A stretch of DNA of 64,000 nt from Phytophthora colocasiae. Its lineage: Eukaryota; Oomycota; Peronosporomycetes; Peronosporales; Peronosporaceae. The first letter of the stretch is position 1, and each line of letters starts with the position of its first letter. The notes under the pieces were generated by a model, which saw only the letters and a list, made by a program, of their open reading frames with translations, had not been told where the DNA came from and ran no database searches. Location: assembly GCA_018806915.1 (NCBI GenBank), contig JAGKQI010000088.1:1607600-1671599 (forward strand). Reading direction: 5' to 3'. The position numbers and the translations under genes are program-made. Positions 31,689-43,332 of this stretch are shown here, in pieces.

Positions 31689-34600
31689 AGCCCCGCTGCA
31701 TCCGGTAGCATTTGTAGTGAATCCGACTCCTAAGTCGTTCCAATACGTAATTTTCATATCCCGCGTCCTCGACGTTCTTCAACGGTCCCAGCCACTGATG
31801 TACAATCTTCGAGGCCTTGGCACCGCACGGAGGTTTGTACATTCAAACTCGATCACCCGCCTTGAACGTCCACCTATTCCTCATACGTTTGTTGTAATAC
31901 CGCGCCTGTCGTCGCTACTCGCTCTCTCTAGCCTTGAACGCGTCCTCATGGCTCTCCTTCAGACCTTCCACCAAATAGCAGTGATACGTCGTCAATTCTC
32001 CTGCATCTGTCATGTTACCAGTGCGCAGCAACTCGTTAGGGCTGTGTAACTTCCTGCCCATCATGTGCTCATTCAACGTCAGCGCTACAATCGAATGTCG
32101 CCTCGAATTGCATGCGTAAACCGCGAAGTCAATTCCAATCCCGCTGGTACTCATCGTTCATGTAGTGGACACCATGGCTTTCCACGTACGATTGAATCCC
32201 TCCACTAGCCCAACTATCTGCGGTCTGTAGAGCACTGGTGTTGTCTGCTGCGCCTGTAGTAATACCACCAGCTCCTCAATTACTCGTCCTGTTAGCTCTG
32301 GAGCTCCATCCGTAAGGATCTCCCCGAACGGCCCAAACTTTAACACCATTCGCTTCATCAGGAAGTCAGCGACGCTCTCCACCGTGTGTCGAGTCACTGT
32401 CGCTGATACGGCATACCTTGTGAGGTACTCTACCGCCGCGATAACAAGCCGTTCTCCACCATCGCTCTGGGGTAATAGCTCAGCCACCCACGTTTCCGCT
32501 CTCAAAACTGCGTAATGCCAGGATCACCTCACGCGGTCGCACCTTGCGGCTCCCGCACTCTTGGCAGCCTCTCACCCAGCTTTTGGCCTTGCTCTGACGC
32601 CCCGGCCACCACTACACTTGAGCCATTCTATTCTCACGTACGTGTATCTTTTGTCCTCGGTACATACCTGCGTCTTATGGCTTCGTCACCTACTTGCTCT
32701 TCTTCTTCGCGTCAAGGATCTCCGTGTCCGTGAGTTGTAACGTTGGCTCTTGCTGTCGTCGCCTCTACAGTTCAGCTCGCTTTGCTTCCCACTCGTCGCT
32801 ACGCGGCTCGACCGCAATCGCGTCGCCCGTGCCGACTTCCACCTCAAACTGCGTATATCGGCCCTGCTGATCATCCACGTACACTGCTAGTTGCTCCGTG
32901 CTTCTGGAAGACCGACGTTGTGGAGTCCGTTCCTACTGTGGTCGTTCTGCCTCTAGAGCAACACTATGAACTGTCGTATTCGTTAATGACGCACGCACAG
33001 TCGTACTTGATTCTCCTACGTCTTTATCCATTCCCATCGCGTGACCGCCCGCTACTGGTTTTCCTATCACCTTGAATGGTACAGCCTCCGCTGCTACTGC
33101 CTGCTTCGCCGCCATGGAGCCACCCGCCCCTCTTTCCGTGACACACGCGTCCGTACGAGCCAGCTCAGCGCCACTGCCATTATACAACGCACCCGACCGC
33201 CGCCTTTGGCAATCACCACTTGAGGTTCCAGCCGACTCCGTCGTGCTGCTCTCGCCCCCTGCCCCCTGCTGCGCTCTGTGGCGCGGTGCTCGGGCCCACC
33301 GCCACGTCGTTCGACTCCTCCGCGCCGTACTCGTGCTCGCAGTCTTGCTCGTCCACTATTGTAGCAGCGTCACGGCGCGCACGCTTGTCCATACGCTTCT
33401 TCTCCGCTCTCGTCACCGGTCGCGCCGTCGATGGTACTCCGACTCGCTGCATCTGAGGTCGCGGTCTCGCGGCCTCTGCCGTGCTTACCACGTCTTCCGC
33501 TACCGGAACCGCAAGTGCGAACGGCGGAATCAATGCGCCTTCCCCTGCAGAACCACTGCTGCAGACCGTCTTTCACAGCCACTCCCGTTTGCATCGCACT
33601 CTTGTCTTTTGGAAGCTCGCCCTCACTACCAGCGCCCGGTACCACCACACTTCACTCGTAGTTCTAGACGGACCGCACCCTCGTATATCGTCCTCCACTT
33701 TCTCGTCCTGCCCAGCCTCGTCCATCGCCGCCTGGATCACCTCCTCGCCGTCCTCGCCCGCGGTCTCGCCGCTGTCTTCTGCGCTACAGCTGAAAAGATA
33801 TCCTATTGGAGCTCTCTCCGCATTGTTTTCTTGGTCGTCTCCGCCGCCCAACTGCAGTACACCCCGTAAACGCCGGCTCCTGCGCAGCCGTCCACTCCCA
33901 GGCCACCGCCTTCCGCAGCAGCTTTATCAGCGGCGCCATGATGGTACCGAAATCATACACAAACCGGCGGAAATACACGCCAGATGCACAAACCTCATCG
34001 CCTCTACCGCGTCCTTGGGTCGCAGAAACTTCTGTACAGTAGTCACCAGACGCTTCGGGACGCCCTCGTGGCTCAGCTGATGTTCCAAGTCGTTGTTTGG
34101 GAATGCAGCGCAATGTGAGCTTGCGACAAACCGGAGCTTCAAGGTAAGTCCAGCAGCCGACAGTCGCTCCAGCAACATTAGCTAGCTCGAGTACATGGCA
34201 CTCCATGCCCCCAACGCGTAAAAAACACAATGTCGTCTAAATGTACCAAGGAACGTGCTCCACGCGAGCCCTCGCAAAACGCTGTTCATCATTCGTTGGA
34301 ACGTTGAAGCGGCGTTCGTCAACCCAAACGGCATTCGAACGAATCGGTACAGTCCCTTCTTGGTAGTGAACGCGGTCTTGTCCTTGTCTCCCGGCGCTAC
34401 CAAGATCTGCCAGTATCCTGCCTTGAGATCCAACGTAGAAAACAACAACGCACCGCCTAACGCTTTAGGGGTCTCATCAATTCGTGGAAGAGTATAAACA
34501 TCTTTCTTTGTTATCGCATTCAATGCACGATAGCCCACACAAAACCTCACTTCGCCGTCCTTCTTGCAGACCATCTCTACCGGGAATCCCCAAGTATCGT

Positions 34601-34849
34601 TTCCTTCCTTGATGACTCCAGTCTTAAGCATCGGTTCCTATTCTCATCGATGATCTTGTCCTCAGCTTGTGTCTGCCGACGCCGCTTCATCATTATCGGC
34701 GCTTCCTTGCCCGTACCAATGTAGTGCTGCAGATCGAGAGCCATACTAAGAGAACACGCACTTGCATATCCCGAAAGCTTTCGAAACACACGCGGTAATT
34801 TCAGGATCAACTCTCTGTCTTTAGGTGCATCCGTCCCAAATATCCACCT
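31689..34849 (-). pseudogene. pol: Gyp-T unit 3 pol remnant
   Basis: RT 34631-34182 with MPFGLTNAASTFQRMMNS, thumb 34178-33927, connection 33851-33573, integrase core 32505-32158 and tail 32154-31915. It shares the inherited frame breaks and the units 2-4 replacement stretch near 34089. One change in RT gives VCKKDGE where others have VRKKDGE. Confidence 0.85.
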
Positions 34850-35245
34850 TGTAACGGGGTTACACGGCGCTGCGCGCCTTGGCTACATTTGGTGCGGTAG
34901 ACACCAGCAAGGACACACGTCACTGATCTGTGTGTGACACATCGTCTTTCACACGTCACATGTACCCATGTGAGGGTAGTTGGCTACGAGTCACACATTG
35001 CATTTCGATTAGGATTTAGTATGTTAGATACTAATCCGTTACATTTAGGATCAGGGCAATAAAATTAATACAGTTCAGTTTGCATTTTATATAGTTAGCG
35101 TTAATCCTTTATTATAGGAACACTGACTCTGTGAGTCCCGTAATTAGTGGACTACTTTGTTCTTGTTATAGAACCGAAGGCTATTGCCTTACAAGCGAGA
35201 CTCTACGAGTCAACTAAACTTCCTCTGAGCGGTGCACTCCTACGC
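34850..35245 (-). repeat. Gyp-T LTR between units 3 and 4
   Basis: Same LTR, with the actaatccg single-base deletion also seen in the LTRs at 22970 and 40801. It ends ctcctacgc at MULE-U copy 4. Confidence 0.85.
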
Positions 35246-37631
35246 GAATGACGTTACTGCAACACATCTACGACAAAACGACAAGTCTTATCGCAACACA
35301 TGACGCCTTTGGCAACACTAGGAGTGACATAAAGAGCAATACCAGGCATATGTGGACATCCTCCTTCGTAATTTATTCTGGCAAAATTACCACTAACGCA
35401 AAAGTTACCTGCGGTTTTCAAGAAAATCGCATTAGAGCGAGAGGCTGCAGTCATATCGTAAAATACTTCGTGCAGAGCAGATATAACCATGGACCAAGGG
35501 CCTTCTTCTTGCGCAGCAACGACTGGTGCCAGCTTGACGCCACCATCCTCACCACCGCCACCACCAGACCCTCGCACGATGCCTCCTAGTCACGCACGCG
35601 CTTACAGCGCGCGTATGTGCAAGGAGCTTTTGCGGACAAAACTTCACAATGTCAATGAACTCGGGAAGAAGCTTCGCAAAATGACTAAGTACTCTATAAA
35701 ATTGCTGAATGCACAGGATGAGCTTGCCTTAACGCTTTCTCTGCTGAGAGCTTCAATCCACACACCAGACTCCACAACAGGGTACTCAGAACTTGGCATT
35801 GTCCCAGTATGCCAGTCTCGCAGGAAGGGAATCACAGTACTCTCGTAAATATCCTCTATGGCAGGTCGGTAGTGTGTCTTGCATAAAGGCTCGTAATAAT
35901 ACGGAGTCATCGATGGTGTTGACAGTCGATAGTTTAAGCGAACTATTATGATGCCCCAATGATTTTGATCAAGATTGACGGGCAACACAACATAGTTGAA
36001 GTTGGCAATCCGTTCATCTGGTAGTTTTCCATACCCCATTATCGGAGAAAGTGAATCCATCGCGTAACAGTCACGGCGTGTGTTGCAAATACAACGAATG
36101 ATGAATCCAATCACCGCATCGTTTAGCCATTTATCTCTAGCCAGCATTCCAACCAGAGTTTCCACCTTCAGTGTGTTTGGTCCTGTAGAGGGTCGAAACA
36201 TCGACATTAGGCTTGAGTTGCCTAGAACTCGAGCTGCTTCAGCTGCCAGCTCTTGACACTTTGCTCCAGCTTCGCTTGGCATCAACTCATCCGATCCCGT
36301 TTCTTCATCAAAGAGGTCCGGCGTTACCAGCATTCGTTCCCACACCGGTAATTTGAGCCACTCCATATCCTTCGTCCAGTCGGCACACTTGCGGCGGATG
36401 TCATAAAATGCCTTCAAACGGTTCACAGCAGCGCTGGTGTAACGGGTAAATAGCAACATATACGTGGTTCTCCACTGGTGTGTGAGCCTTCCGCATTTTC
36501 TTGCGGGTTTCCCACGTCTTGGTCCGTCGAGCATGCCTATGAGCATGTTCATCCTCTGGCACTGAGCCAACATAATCGCTCGTGTCCGATAGTTTGCGAG
36601 CCGTCTTTTGCTGTCTTTCATTGTCGCTATCGACGTCATTAACTCCAGGTCTGGCTCGCTTCTTGGCCTCCGTTCCTCTGCCACTTTCTGCTTGATCAGC
36701 ATGTCGATCTTCCGCATCACCTATCATTTATTAATGTTAGCAACACATTAACAGCAACACTATCATTTCAAATGCACGTTTCATTCGTACATGACGTAGT
36801 AATCGTAGGTGGTTCTAACGGAAAGGCAACAGTAAACAACACGTTTAGCAACACAGTTAACAACATAGTTAGCGACATAGTTAACACCATGGTAAGCAAC
36901 ATAGTAAGCAACATAGTAAGCAACATAGTAAGCAACATAGTTAACAACAACAAATGACAGATATACCTGTGGCTTTAGAGCTTTTATCAACCGCGGCTGG
37001 CACCTTCTCGTCGCCGCCACCAGTGTCTTCGTCTCCTCCGCGGCCGGCAACTTCTCGTCCGCCGCCTCCGCTTTCTCGTCCGTCGCCTCTGCCTTCTCGT
37101 CTACCGCGGCAGGCAACTTCTTGTCTGTCGCCGCCACCTTCTCCTTCGCCGACTTCCTTTTTGCGGCGGCCTTCGTTCTCTCAGCAGCTGCCTTCTTCCT
37201 TACAGCATCCGCCTTCTCCTTATAAGCAACTGCCTTCTTGGCAGCGACCAGCTTCGCCTTCAAAGTAGCCCTCGTCTCCAGCGCTGTCTGCTTCGTTACG
37301 GCGGACGACGTCTTCTTCACCGGCGCCTTCGTTGTAACTCCCCCCTTGGTCGTCTTCTTCTTAGTGGTCTTGTTGGTCGCTGTGACCACCTTCTTCGCTC
37401 CTATGCGTCCCCCCTTCTTCGGTGCTGGCGTCACAGCGCCAGCAGTAGCGCGCGCTCCATTCTTCGGCATCGCTGGGCAGTCTAAATGAGATTCAGGAGG
37501 ATTCGTACTTAACGAAACATGAAATTTGCAGTTGGGAGTTTATATTTCAGTATTTATATTTCGCAAGCAACACATATGTTGCTCATTTCAGGCTGTCGTA
37601 TGGTTGTATTTATGTTGTAGTAACGACTCCG
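35246..37631 (-). mobile_element. MULE-U copy 4
   Basis: Same ends, with right flank ctcccacgc at 37632-37640. It is nearly identical to copy 3 apart from the exon 1 insertions of that copy. Confidence 0.75.
35644..37470 (-). CDS. H1-like/Ulp1 peptidase gene, MULE-U copy 4
   Basis: Exon 1 37470-36967 (504 bases), intron 36966-36721 (246 bases, four minisatellite units), exon 2 36720-35644. Open throughout, like copy 2, about 526 residues. Same Lys/Ala-rich N-terminus and same Ulp1-like motifs, with Glu for Asp in YYYEPL and Ser for Cys in VESGVW. Two open copies in one array mean either young amplification or selection. The near identity of all copies favours the first. Confidence 0.7.
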
Positions 37632-37640
37632 CTCCCACGC

Positions 37641-40600
37641 AGCCCCGCTGCATCCGGTAGCATTTGTAGTGAATCCGACTCCTAAGTCGTTCCAATACGT
37701 AATTTTCATATCCCGCGTCCTCGACGTTCTTCAACGGTCCCAGCCACTGATGTACAATCTTCGAGGCCTTGGCACCGCACGGAGGTTTGTACATTCAAAC
37801 TCGATCACCCGCCTTGAACGTCCACCTATTCCTCATACGTTTGTTGTAATACCGCGCCTGTCGTCGCTACTCGCTCTCTCTAGCCTTGAACGCGTCCTCA
37901 TGGCTCTCCTTCAGACCTTCCACCAAATAGCAGTGATACGTCGTCAATTCTCCTGCATCTGTCATGTTACCAGTGCGCAGCAACTCGTTAGGGCTGTGTA
38001 ACTTCCTGCCCATCATGTGCTCATTCAACGTCAGCGCTACAATCGAATGTCGCCTCGAATTGCATGCGTAAACCGCGAAGTCAATTCCAATCCCGCTGGT
38101 ACTCATCGTTCATGTAGTGGACACCATGGCTTTCCACGTACGATTGAATCCCTCCACTAGCCCAACTATCTGCGGTCTGTAGAGCACTGGTGTTGTCTGC
38201 TGCGCCTGTAGTAATACCACCAGCTCCTCAATTACTCGTCCTGTTAGCTCTGGAGCTCCATCCGTAAGGATCTCCCCGAACAGCCCAAACTTTAACACCA
38301 TTCGCTTCATCAGGAAGTCAGCGACGCTCTCCACCGTGTGTCGAGTCACTGTCGCTGATACGGCATACCTTGTGAGGTACTCTACCGCCGCGATAACAAG
38401 CCGTTCTCCACCATCGCTCTGGGGTAATAGCTCAGCCACCCACGTTTCCGCTCTCAAAACTGCGTAATGCCAGGATCACCTCACGCGGTCGCACCTTGCG
38501 GCTCCCGCACTCTTGGCAGCCTCTCACCCAGCTTTTGGCCTTGCTCTGACGCCCCGGCCACCACTACACTTGAGCCATTCTATTCTCACGTACGTGTATC
38601 TTTTGTCCTCGGTACATACCTGCGTCTTATGGCTTCGTCACCTACTTGCTCTTCTTCTTCGCGTCAAGGATCTCCGTGTCCGTGAGTTGTAACGTTGGCT
38701 CTTGCTGTCGTCGCCTCTACAGTTCAGCTCGCTTTGCTTCCCACTCGTCGCTACGCGGCTCGACCGCAATCGCGTCGCCCGTGCCGACTTCCACCTCAAA
38801 CTGCGTATATCGGCCCTGCTGATCATCCACGTACACTGCTAGTTGCTCCGTGCTTCTGGAAGACCGACGTTGTGGAGTCCGTTCCTACTGTGGTCGTTCT
38901 GCCTCTAGAGCAACACTATGAACTGTCGTATTCGTTAATGACGCACGCACAGTCGTACTTGATTCTCCTACGTCTTTATCCATTCCCATCGCGTGACCGC
39001 CCGCTACTGGTTTTCCTATCACCTTGAATGGTACAGCCTCCGCTGCTACTGCCTGCTTCGCCGCCATGGAGCCACCCGCCCCTCTTTCCGTGACACACGC
39101 GTCCGTACGAGCCAGCTCAGCGCCACTGCCATTATACAACGCACCCGACCGCCGCCTTTGGCAATCACCACTTGAGGTTCCAGCCGACTCCGTCGTGCTG
39201 CTCTCGCCCCCTGCCCCCTGCTGCGCTCTGTGGCGCGGTGCTCGGGCCCACCGCCACGTCGTTCGACTCCTCCGCGCCGTACTCGTGCTCGCAGTCTTGC
39301 TCGTCCACTATTGTAGCAGCGTCACGGCGCGCACGCTTGTCCATACGCTTCTTCTCCGCTCTCGTCACCGGTCGCGCCGTCGATGGTACTCCGACTCGCT
39401 GCATCTGAGGTCGCGGTCTCGCGGCCTCTGCCGTGCTTACCACGTCTTCCGCTACCGGAACCGCAAGTGCGAACGGCGGAATCAATGCGCCTTCCCCTGC
39501 AGAACCACTGCTGCAGACCGTCTTTCACAGCCACTCCCGTTTGCATCGCACTCTTGTCTTTTGGAAGCTCGCCCTCACTACCAGCGCCCGGTACCACCAC
39601 ACTTCACTCGTAGTTCTAGACGGACCGCACCCTCGTATATCGTCCTCCACTTTCTCGTCCTGCCCAGCCTCGTCCATCGCCGCCTGGATCACCTCCTCGC
39701 CGTCCTCGCCCCGCGGTCTCGCCGCTGTCTTCTGCGCTACAGCTGAAAAGATATCCTATTGGAGCTCTCCGCATTGTTTTCTTGGTCGTCTCCGCCGCCC
39801 AACTGCAGTACACCCCGTAAACGCCGGCTCCTGCGCAGCCGTCCACTCCCAGGCCACCGCCTTCCGCAGCAGCTTTATCAGCGGCGCCATGATGGTACCG
39901 AAATCATACACAAACCGGCGGAAATACACGCCAGATGCACAAACCTCATCGCCTCTACCGCGTCCTTGGGTCGCAGAAACTTCTGTACAGTAGTCACCAG
40001 ACGCTTCGGGACGCCCTCGTGGCTCAGCTGATGTTCCAAGTCGTTGTTTGGGAATGCAGCGCAATGTGAGCTTGCGACAAACCGGAGCTTCAAGGTAAGT
40101 CCAGCAGCCGACAGTCGCTCCAGCAACATTAGCTAGCTCGAGTACATGGCACTCCATGCCCCCAACGCGTAAAAAACACAATGTCGTCTAAATGTACCAA
40201 GGAACGTGCTCCACGCGAGCCCTCGCAAAACGCTGTTCATCATTCGTTGGAACGTTGAAGCGGCGTTCGTCAACCCAAACGGCATTCGAACGAATCGGTA
40301 CAGTCCCTTCTTGGTAGTGAACGCGGTCTTGTCCTTGTCTCCCGGCGCTACCAAGATCTGCCAGTATCCTGCCTTGAGATCCAACGTAGAAAACAACAAC
40401 GCACCGCCTAACGCTTTAGGGGTCTCATCAATTCGTGGAAGAGTATAAACATCTTTCTTTGTTATCGCATTCAATGCACGATAGCCCACACAAAACCTCA
40501 CTTCGCCGTCCTTCTTGCGGACCATCTCTACCGGGAATCCCCAAGTATCGTTTCCTTCCTTGATGACTCCAGTCTTAAGCATCGGTTCCTATTCTCATCG

Positions 40601-40800
40601 ATGATCTTGTCCTCAGCTTGTGTCTGCCGACGCCGCTTCATCATTATCGGCGCTTCCTTGCCCGTACCAATGTAGTGCTGCAGATCGAGAGCCATACTAA
40701 GAGAACACGCACTTGCATATCCCGAAAGCTTTCGAAACACACGCGGTAATTTCAGGATCAACTCTCTGTCTTTAGGTGCATCCGTCCCAAATATCCACCT
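37641..40800 (-). pseudogene. pol: Gyp-T unit 4 pol remnant
   Basis: RT 40582-40133, RT lead 40761-40528, thumb 40129-39878, integrase core 38457-38110 and tail 38106-37867. Private changes: an extra c near 39712 and a lost ct near 39768. It carries the units 2-4 replacement stretch near 40040. Confidence 0.85.
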
Positions 40801-40998
40801 TGTAACGGGGTTACACGGCGCTGCGCGCCTTGGCTACATTTGGTGCGGTAGACACCAGCAAGGACACACGTCACTGATCTGTGTGTGACACATCGTCTTT
40901 CACACGTCACATGTACCCATGTGAGGGTAGTTGGCTACGAGTCACACATTGCATTTCGATTAGGATTTAGTATGTTAGATACTAATCCGTTACATTTA
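40801..40998 (-). repeat. Gyp-T LTR of unit 5, left part
   Basis: This is the LTR from tgtaacgggg to ttacattta, where the Copia compound interrupts it. The last five bases (ATTTA, 40994-40998) are the left target duplication. The LTR resumes at 54830. Confidence 0.88.
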
Positions 40999-41280
40999 TG
41001 TTGCAGGTGATCCAATACGATCCCGCAATGATTACGGTAAGATGTTTACGCCACCGATGATTAGACGAGTAGGATGATTGGACGAGTACAGAATGTTGGT
41101 GATTGGATGCACCAAATGATTGGATGCAGACCAGGTAGAGAAAACAGTGTAAGCTCATATCAATCAATCACTTCTGAATTTCCATTCTACCCCTCAAGTG
41201 ACTTCCCTCGCCTCGGCCTCCTCGCCCCAAGCTTCGGCAGTCCTCCCCTCGCAAGACAACCTCTACCACGACCTTCTTCA
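40999..41280 (+). repeat. Copia LTR (compound, left end)
   Basis: 282 bp, starting TGTTGCAGGTG and ending CCTTCTTCA. It has ggtaagatg at LTR position about 41-49, as does the right-end LTR (54548-54829). The two LTRs between them read ggtgagatg. Confidence 0.92.
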
Positions 41281-41293
41281 GGTTATGAGCCCA
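41281..41293 (+). promoter_or_regulatory. Copia primer binding site (half-tRNA type)
   Basis: ggttatgagccca follows the LTR directly. Its complement tgggctcataacc matches the anticodon arm of initiator methionine tRNA, with CAT as anticodon. Priming from a tRNA fragment cut in the anticodon loop is known for Drosophila copia and yeast Ty5. The same site follows the LTRs at 45581, 45881 and 56625. Confidence 0.75.
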
Positions 41294-41299
41294 AGTACC

Positions 41300-43050
41300 A
41301 TGTCATCTGTCCAAGATACCAAGATCTCCATCGACAAGTTCAACGGCGAGAACTACGCCACGTGGAACCGTTACATGCGTGGCGTGTTCCTGACCAAGTC
41401 GGTGTGGAATGTGGTGAACCGCGAGACGACGCCTACGTTCACGGACTCCAGGGCCAAGGACGAGTATGTCAAGTCGAGCAACGTCGCCTTCGGTCTGATG
41501 CTCCTCCACATGGACGCGGACTACCATCATGTTGTCGACGACTACGAGGAAGCCTGGGTCGCGTGGGCGCGCTTGCGTACCCTTTACGGTGGATCGCAGA
41601 AGGCTGGACGCATATATCTCAAGCGTCAGCTCTTCAGCATGGAGATGGCAGAAGGCGGAAACATCCTTCACCATTGCAACGAAGTCCTCAACATCAGCGC
41701 GAAGCTTAGCAGTATCGGCGCCAAGATGGAGGACGAGGATGTGGCGATCTGCTTGCTGCGCAGTCTGCCCAAGAGCTACGAGAACGTCGTACTCAACATG
41801 GAGATGAGCAATGCAGAGCTGCGGACGCAAGATGTAGTGAAGGTGCTCACGAATGAGCATATCAAGCGACAAGGTGAGAAGACTGCGGCGGTGAAAATCG
41901 AGGAAGCAGCGAAGGCCTTCAACGCCGAGCGTCAAACTCGCCGGTGTGACTACTGCGGAAAATTGGGGCACGTTATCGACAAGTGCTGGACCAAGCAGAA
42001 AGAAGAAAATCGAGGAGCACGACGCGGCCGAGGTGGTCGCGGTGCCAGCAACGTTGAGTGGTGCGACGACGATGACGACTACATCGCGTTTGCAGTCTCC
42101 ATGTCGACAGCGTGTGGAATGTCGTCGGGCAAGAAGTTTCAAGGCTCATGGGCGATCGACAGTGGTGCAACCCACCACATTTGCAACGACAAGTCCAAGT
42201 TCATCGACATCAACTTGCGCGACGAAGGCGAACTCACAGCTGCCAACGGTCAAACGGCCAAGATTTTGGGAGTTGGTACCGTTGTACAACAAGTGATTCT
42301 GCCCAACCGGAGTGTGCGCGACGTCCGAATCGAAGATGCTCTCTACGTGCCGAGTATGAACAAGAACCTGCTGTCTGTGCCTCAGATCAACCGAGGTGGA
42401 GCCTTCAAGGTGGTGTTTGACGGCTCCGAGATGCACATTGCGCGCAAGTCGTCGAAGAAGATCGTTGCTTCCGCAGACCTGATCGACGGACTCTACTGGC
42501 TACGAGTACCAAAGGGTTCTGCCAATTCGACGACTACGGTCTCGATCAACAGTGTCGATCTTCATGCGCGGATGGGTCATGCTCCGAACGACGTGCTACG
42601 GAAGATGGTTTCGAGCGGCATGGTGACGGGCGCAAAAATGCCGACCTCGTCAAAGAACTCAAGCGGATGCCGCGGGTGTCAGCAAGGGAAGATGGTCCAA
42701 AAACCCTTTCCGAGTAACCCGGACAAGCCCAAGTACAAGCCATTCGAGTTCCTGCACTTCGACCTTTGTGGCCCCATGGAGAAAGAGTCGCTTGGTGGCA
42801 GCAAGTATCTACTGCTGATCACTGACGAAGCCAGCGGCTGCATGACGGGATTCTGTTTGCGCGCCAAGTCGGAGAGTGAAGACTGTCTGCGCAAGTTCAT
42901 CGCTAAAGTGGAGCGCCAATTCGATGCCAGGGTCAAGTTCGTGCGTCATGACGGTGCCAAGGAGTTCGCGACCAACTCGCTCAAGGCCTTTTACGACAAT
43001 CATGGCATTGAAGTCCAGCCGACGGTTCGATATGCGCATCAGACGAATGC
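41300..43050 (+). pseudogene. pol: Copia gag to integrase, 5' half (autointegrated copy)
   Basis: ATG at 41300. Open to the break. In order: Gag ([15 protein letters not shown] ... [13 protein letters not shown]), zinc knuckle [14 protein letters not shown], protease motif [10 protein letters not shown], the pre-integrase His/Cys region (LHARMGHAP ... CRGCQQGKM) and the integrase core with acidic residues in HFDLCGPM and VRHDGAKEF. The frame ends just before the catalytic glutamate segment (TAERANRTI in intact copies), where the reversed LTR begins. It reads on to a stop at 43144 inside that LTR. Confidence 0.88.
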
Positions 43051-43332
43051 TGAAGAAGGTCGTGGTAGAGGTTGTCTTGCGAGGGGAGGACTGCCGAAGC
43101 TTGGGGCGAGGAGGCCGAGGCGAGGGAAGTCACTTGAGGGGTAGAATGGAAATTCAGAAGTGATTGATTGATATGAGCTTACACTGTTTTCTCTACCTGG
43201 TCTGCATCCAATCATTTGGTGCATCCAATCACCAACATTCTGTACTCGTCCAATCATCCTACTCGTCTAATCATCGGTGGCGTAAACATCTCACCGTAAT
43301 CATTGCGGGATCGTATTGGATCACCTGCAACA
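43051..43332 (-). repeat. Copia LTR, reversed
   Basis: A full 282-bp LTR in minus orientation. Its outer 3' end (…CTTCA) abuts AATGC at 43046-43050. Its inner end abuts the gagaggggc purine tract of the reversed 3' half. It shares the ggtgagatg variant with the LTR at 45581. Confidence 0.92.

Larger units (their letters stand above)
14384..40998 (-). repeat. Tandem array of Gyp-T units (LTR, MULE-U, pol)
   Basis: The LTR start tgtaacgggg recurs at 17050, 22970, 28894, 34850 and 40801, spaced 5920, 5924, 5956 and 5951 bp, always in the same orientation. Each interval has one LTR, one MULE-U and one pol remnant. Units 0 and 1 share tactccatcgagcatgcg near 16308 and 22229. Units 2, 3 and 4 have a different, longer stretch there (cgttgtttgggaatgcagcg near 28133, 34089 and 40040). 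The array thus grew by duplication of whole units, probably by unequal exchange. Confidence 0.92.

Noticed and set aside
41303..42142. Minus-strand frame of 279 codons in the Copia gag region, also at 56929-57768
   Set aside because: It is the antisense shadow of gag/protease with no independent features.
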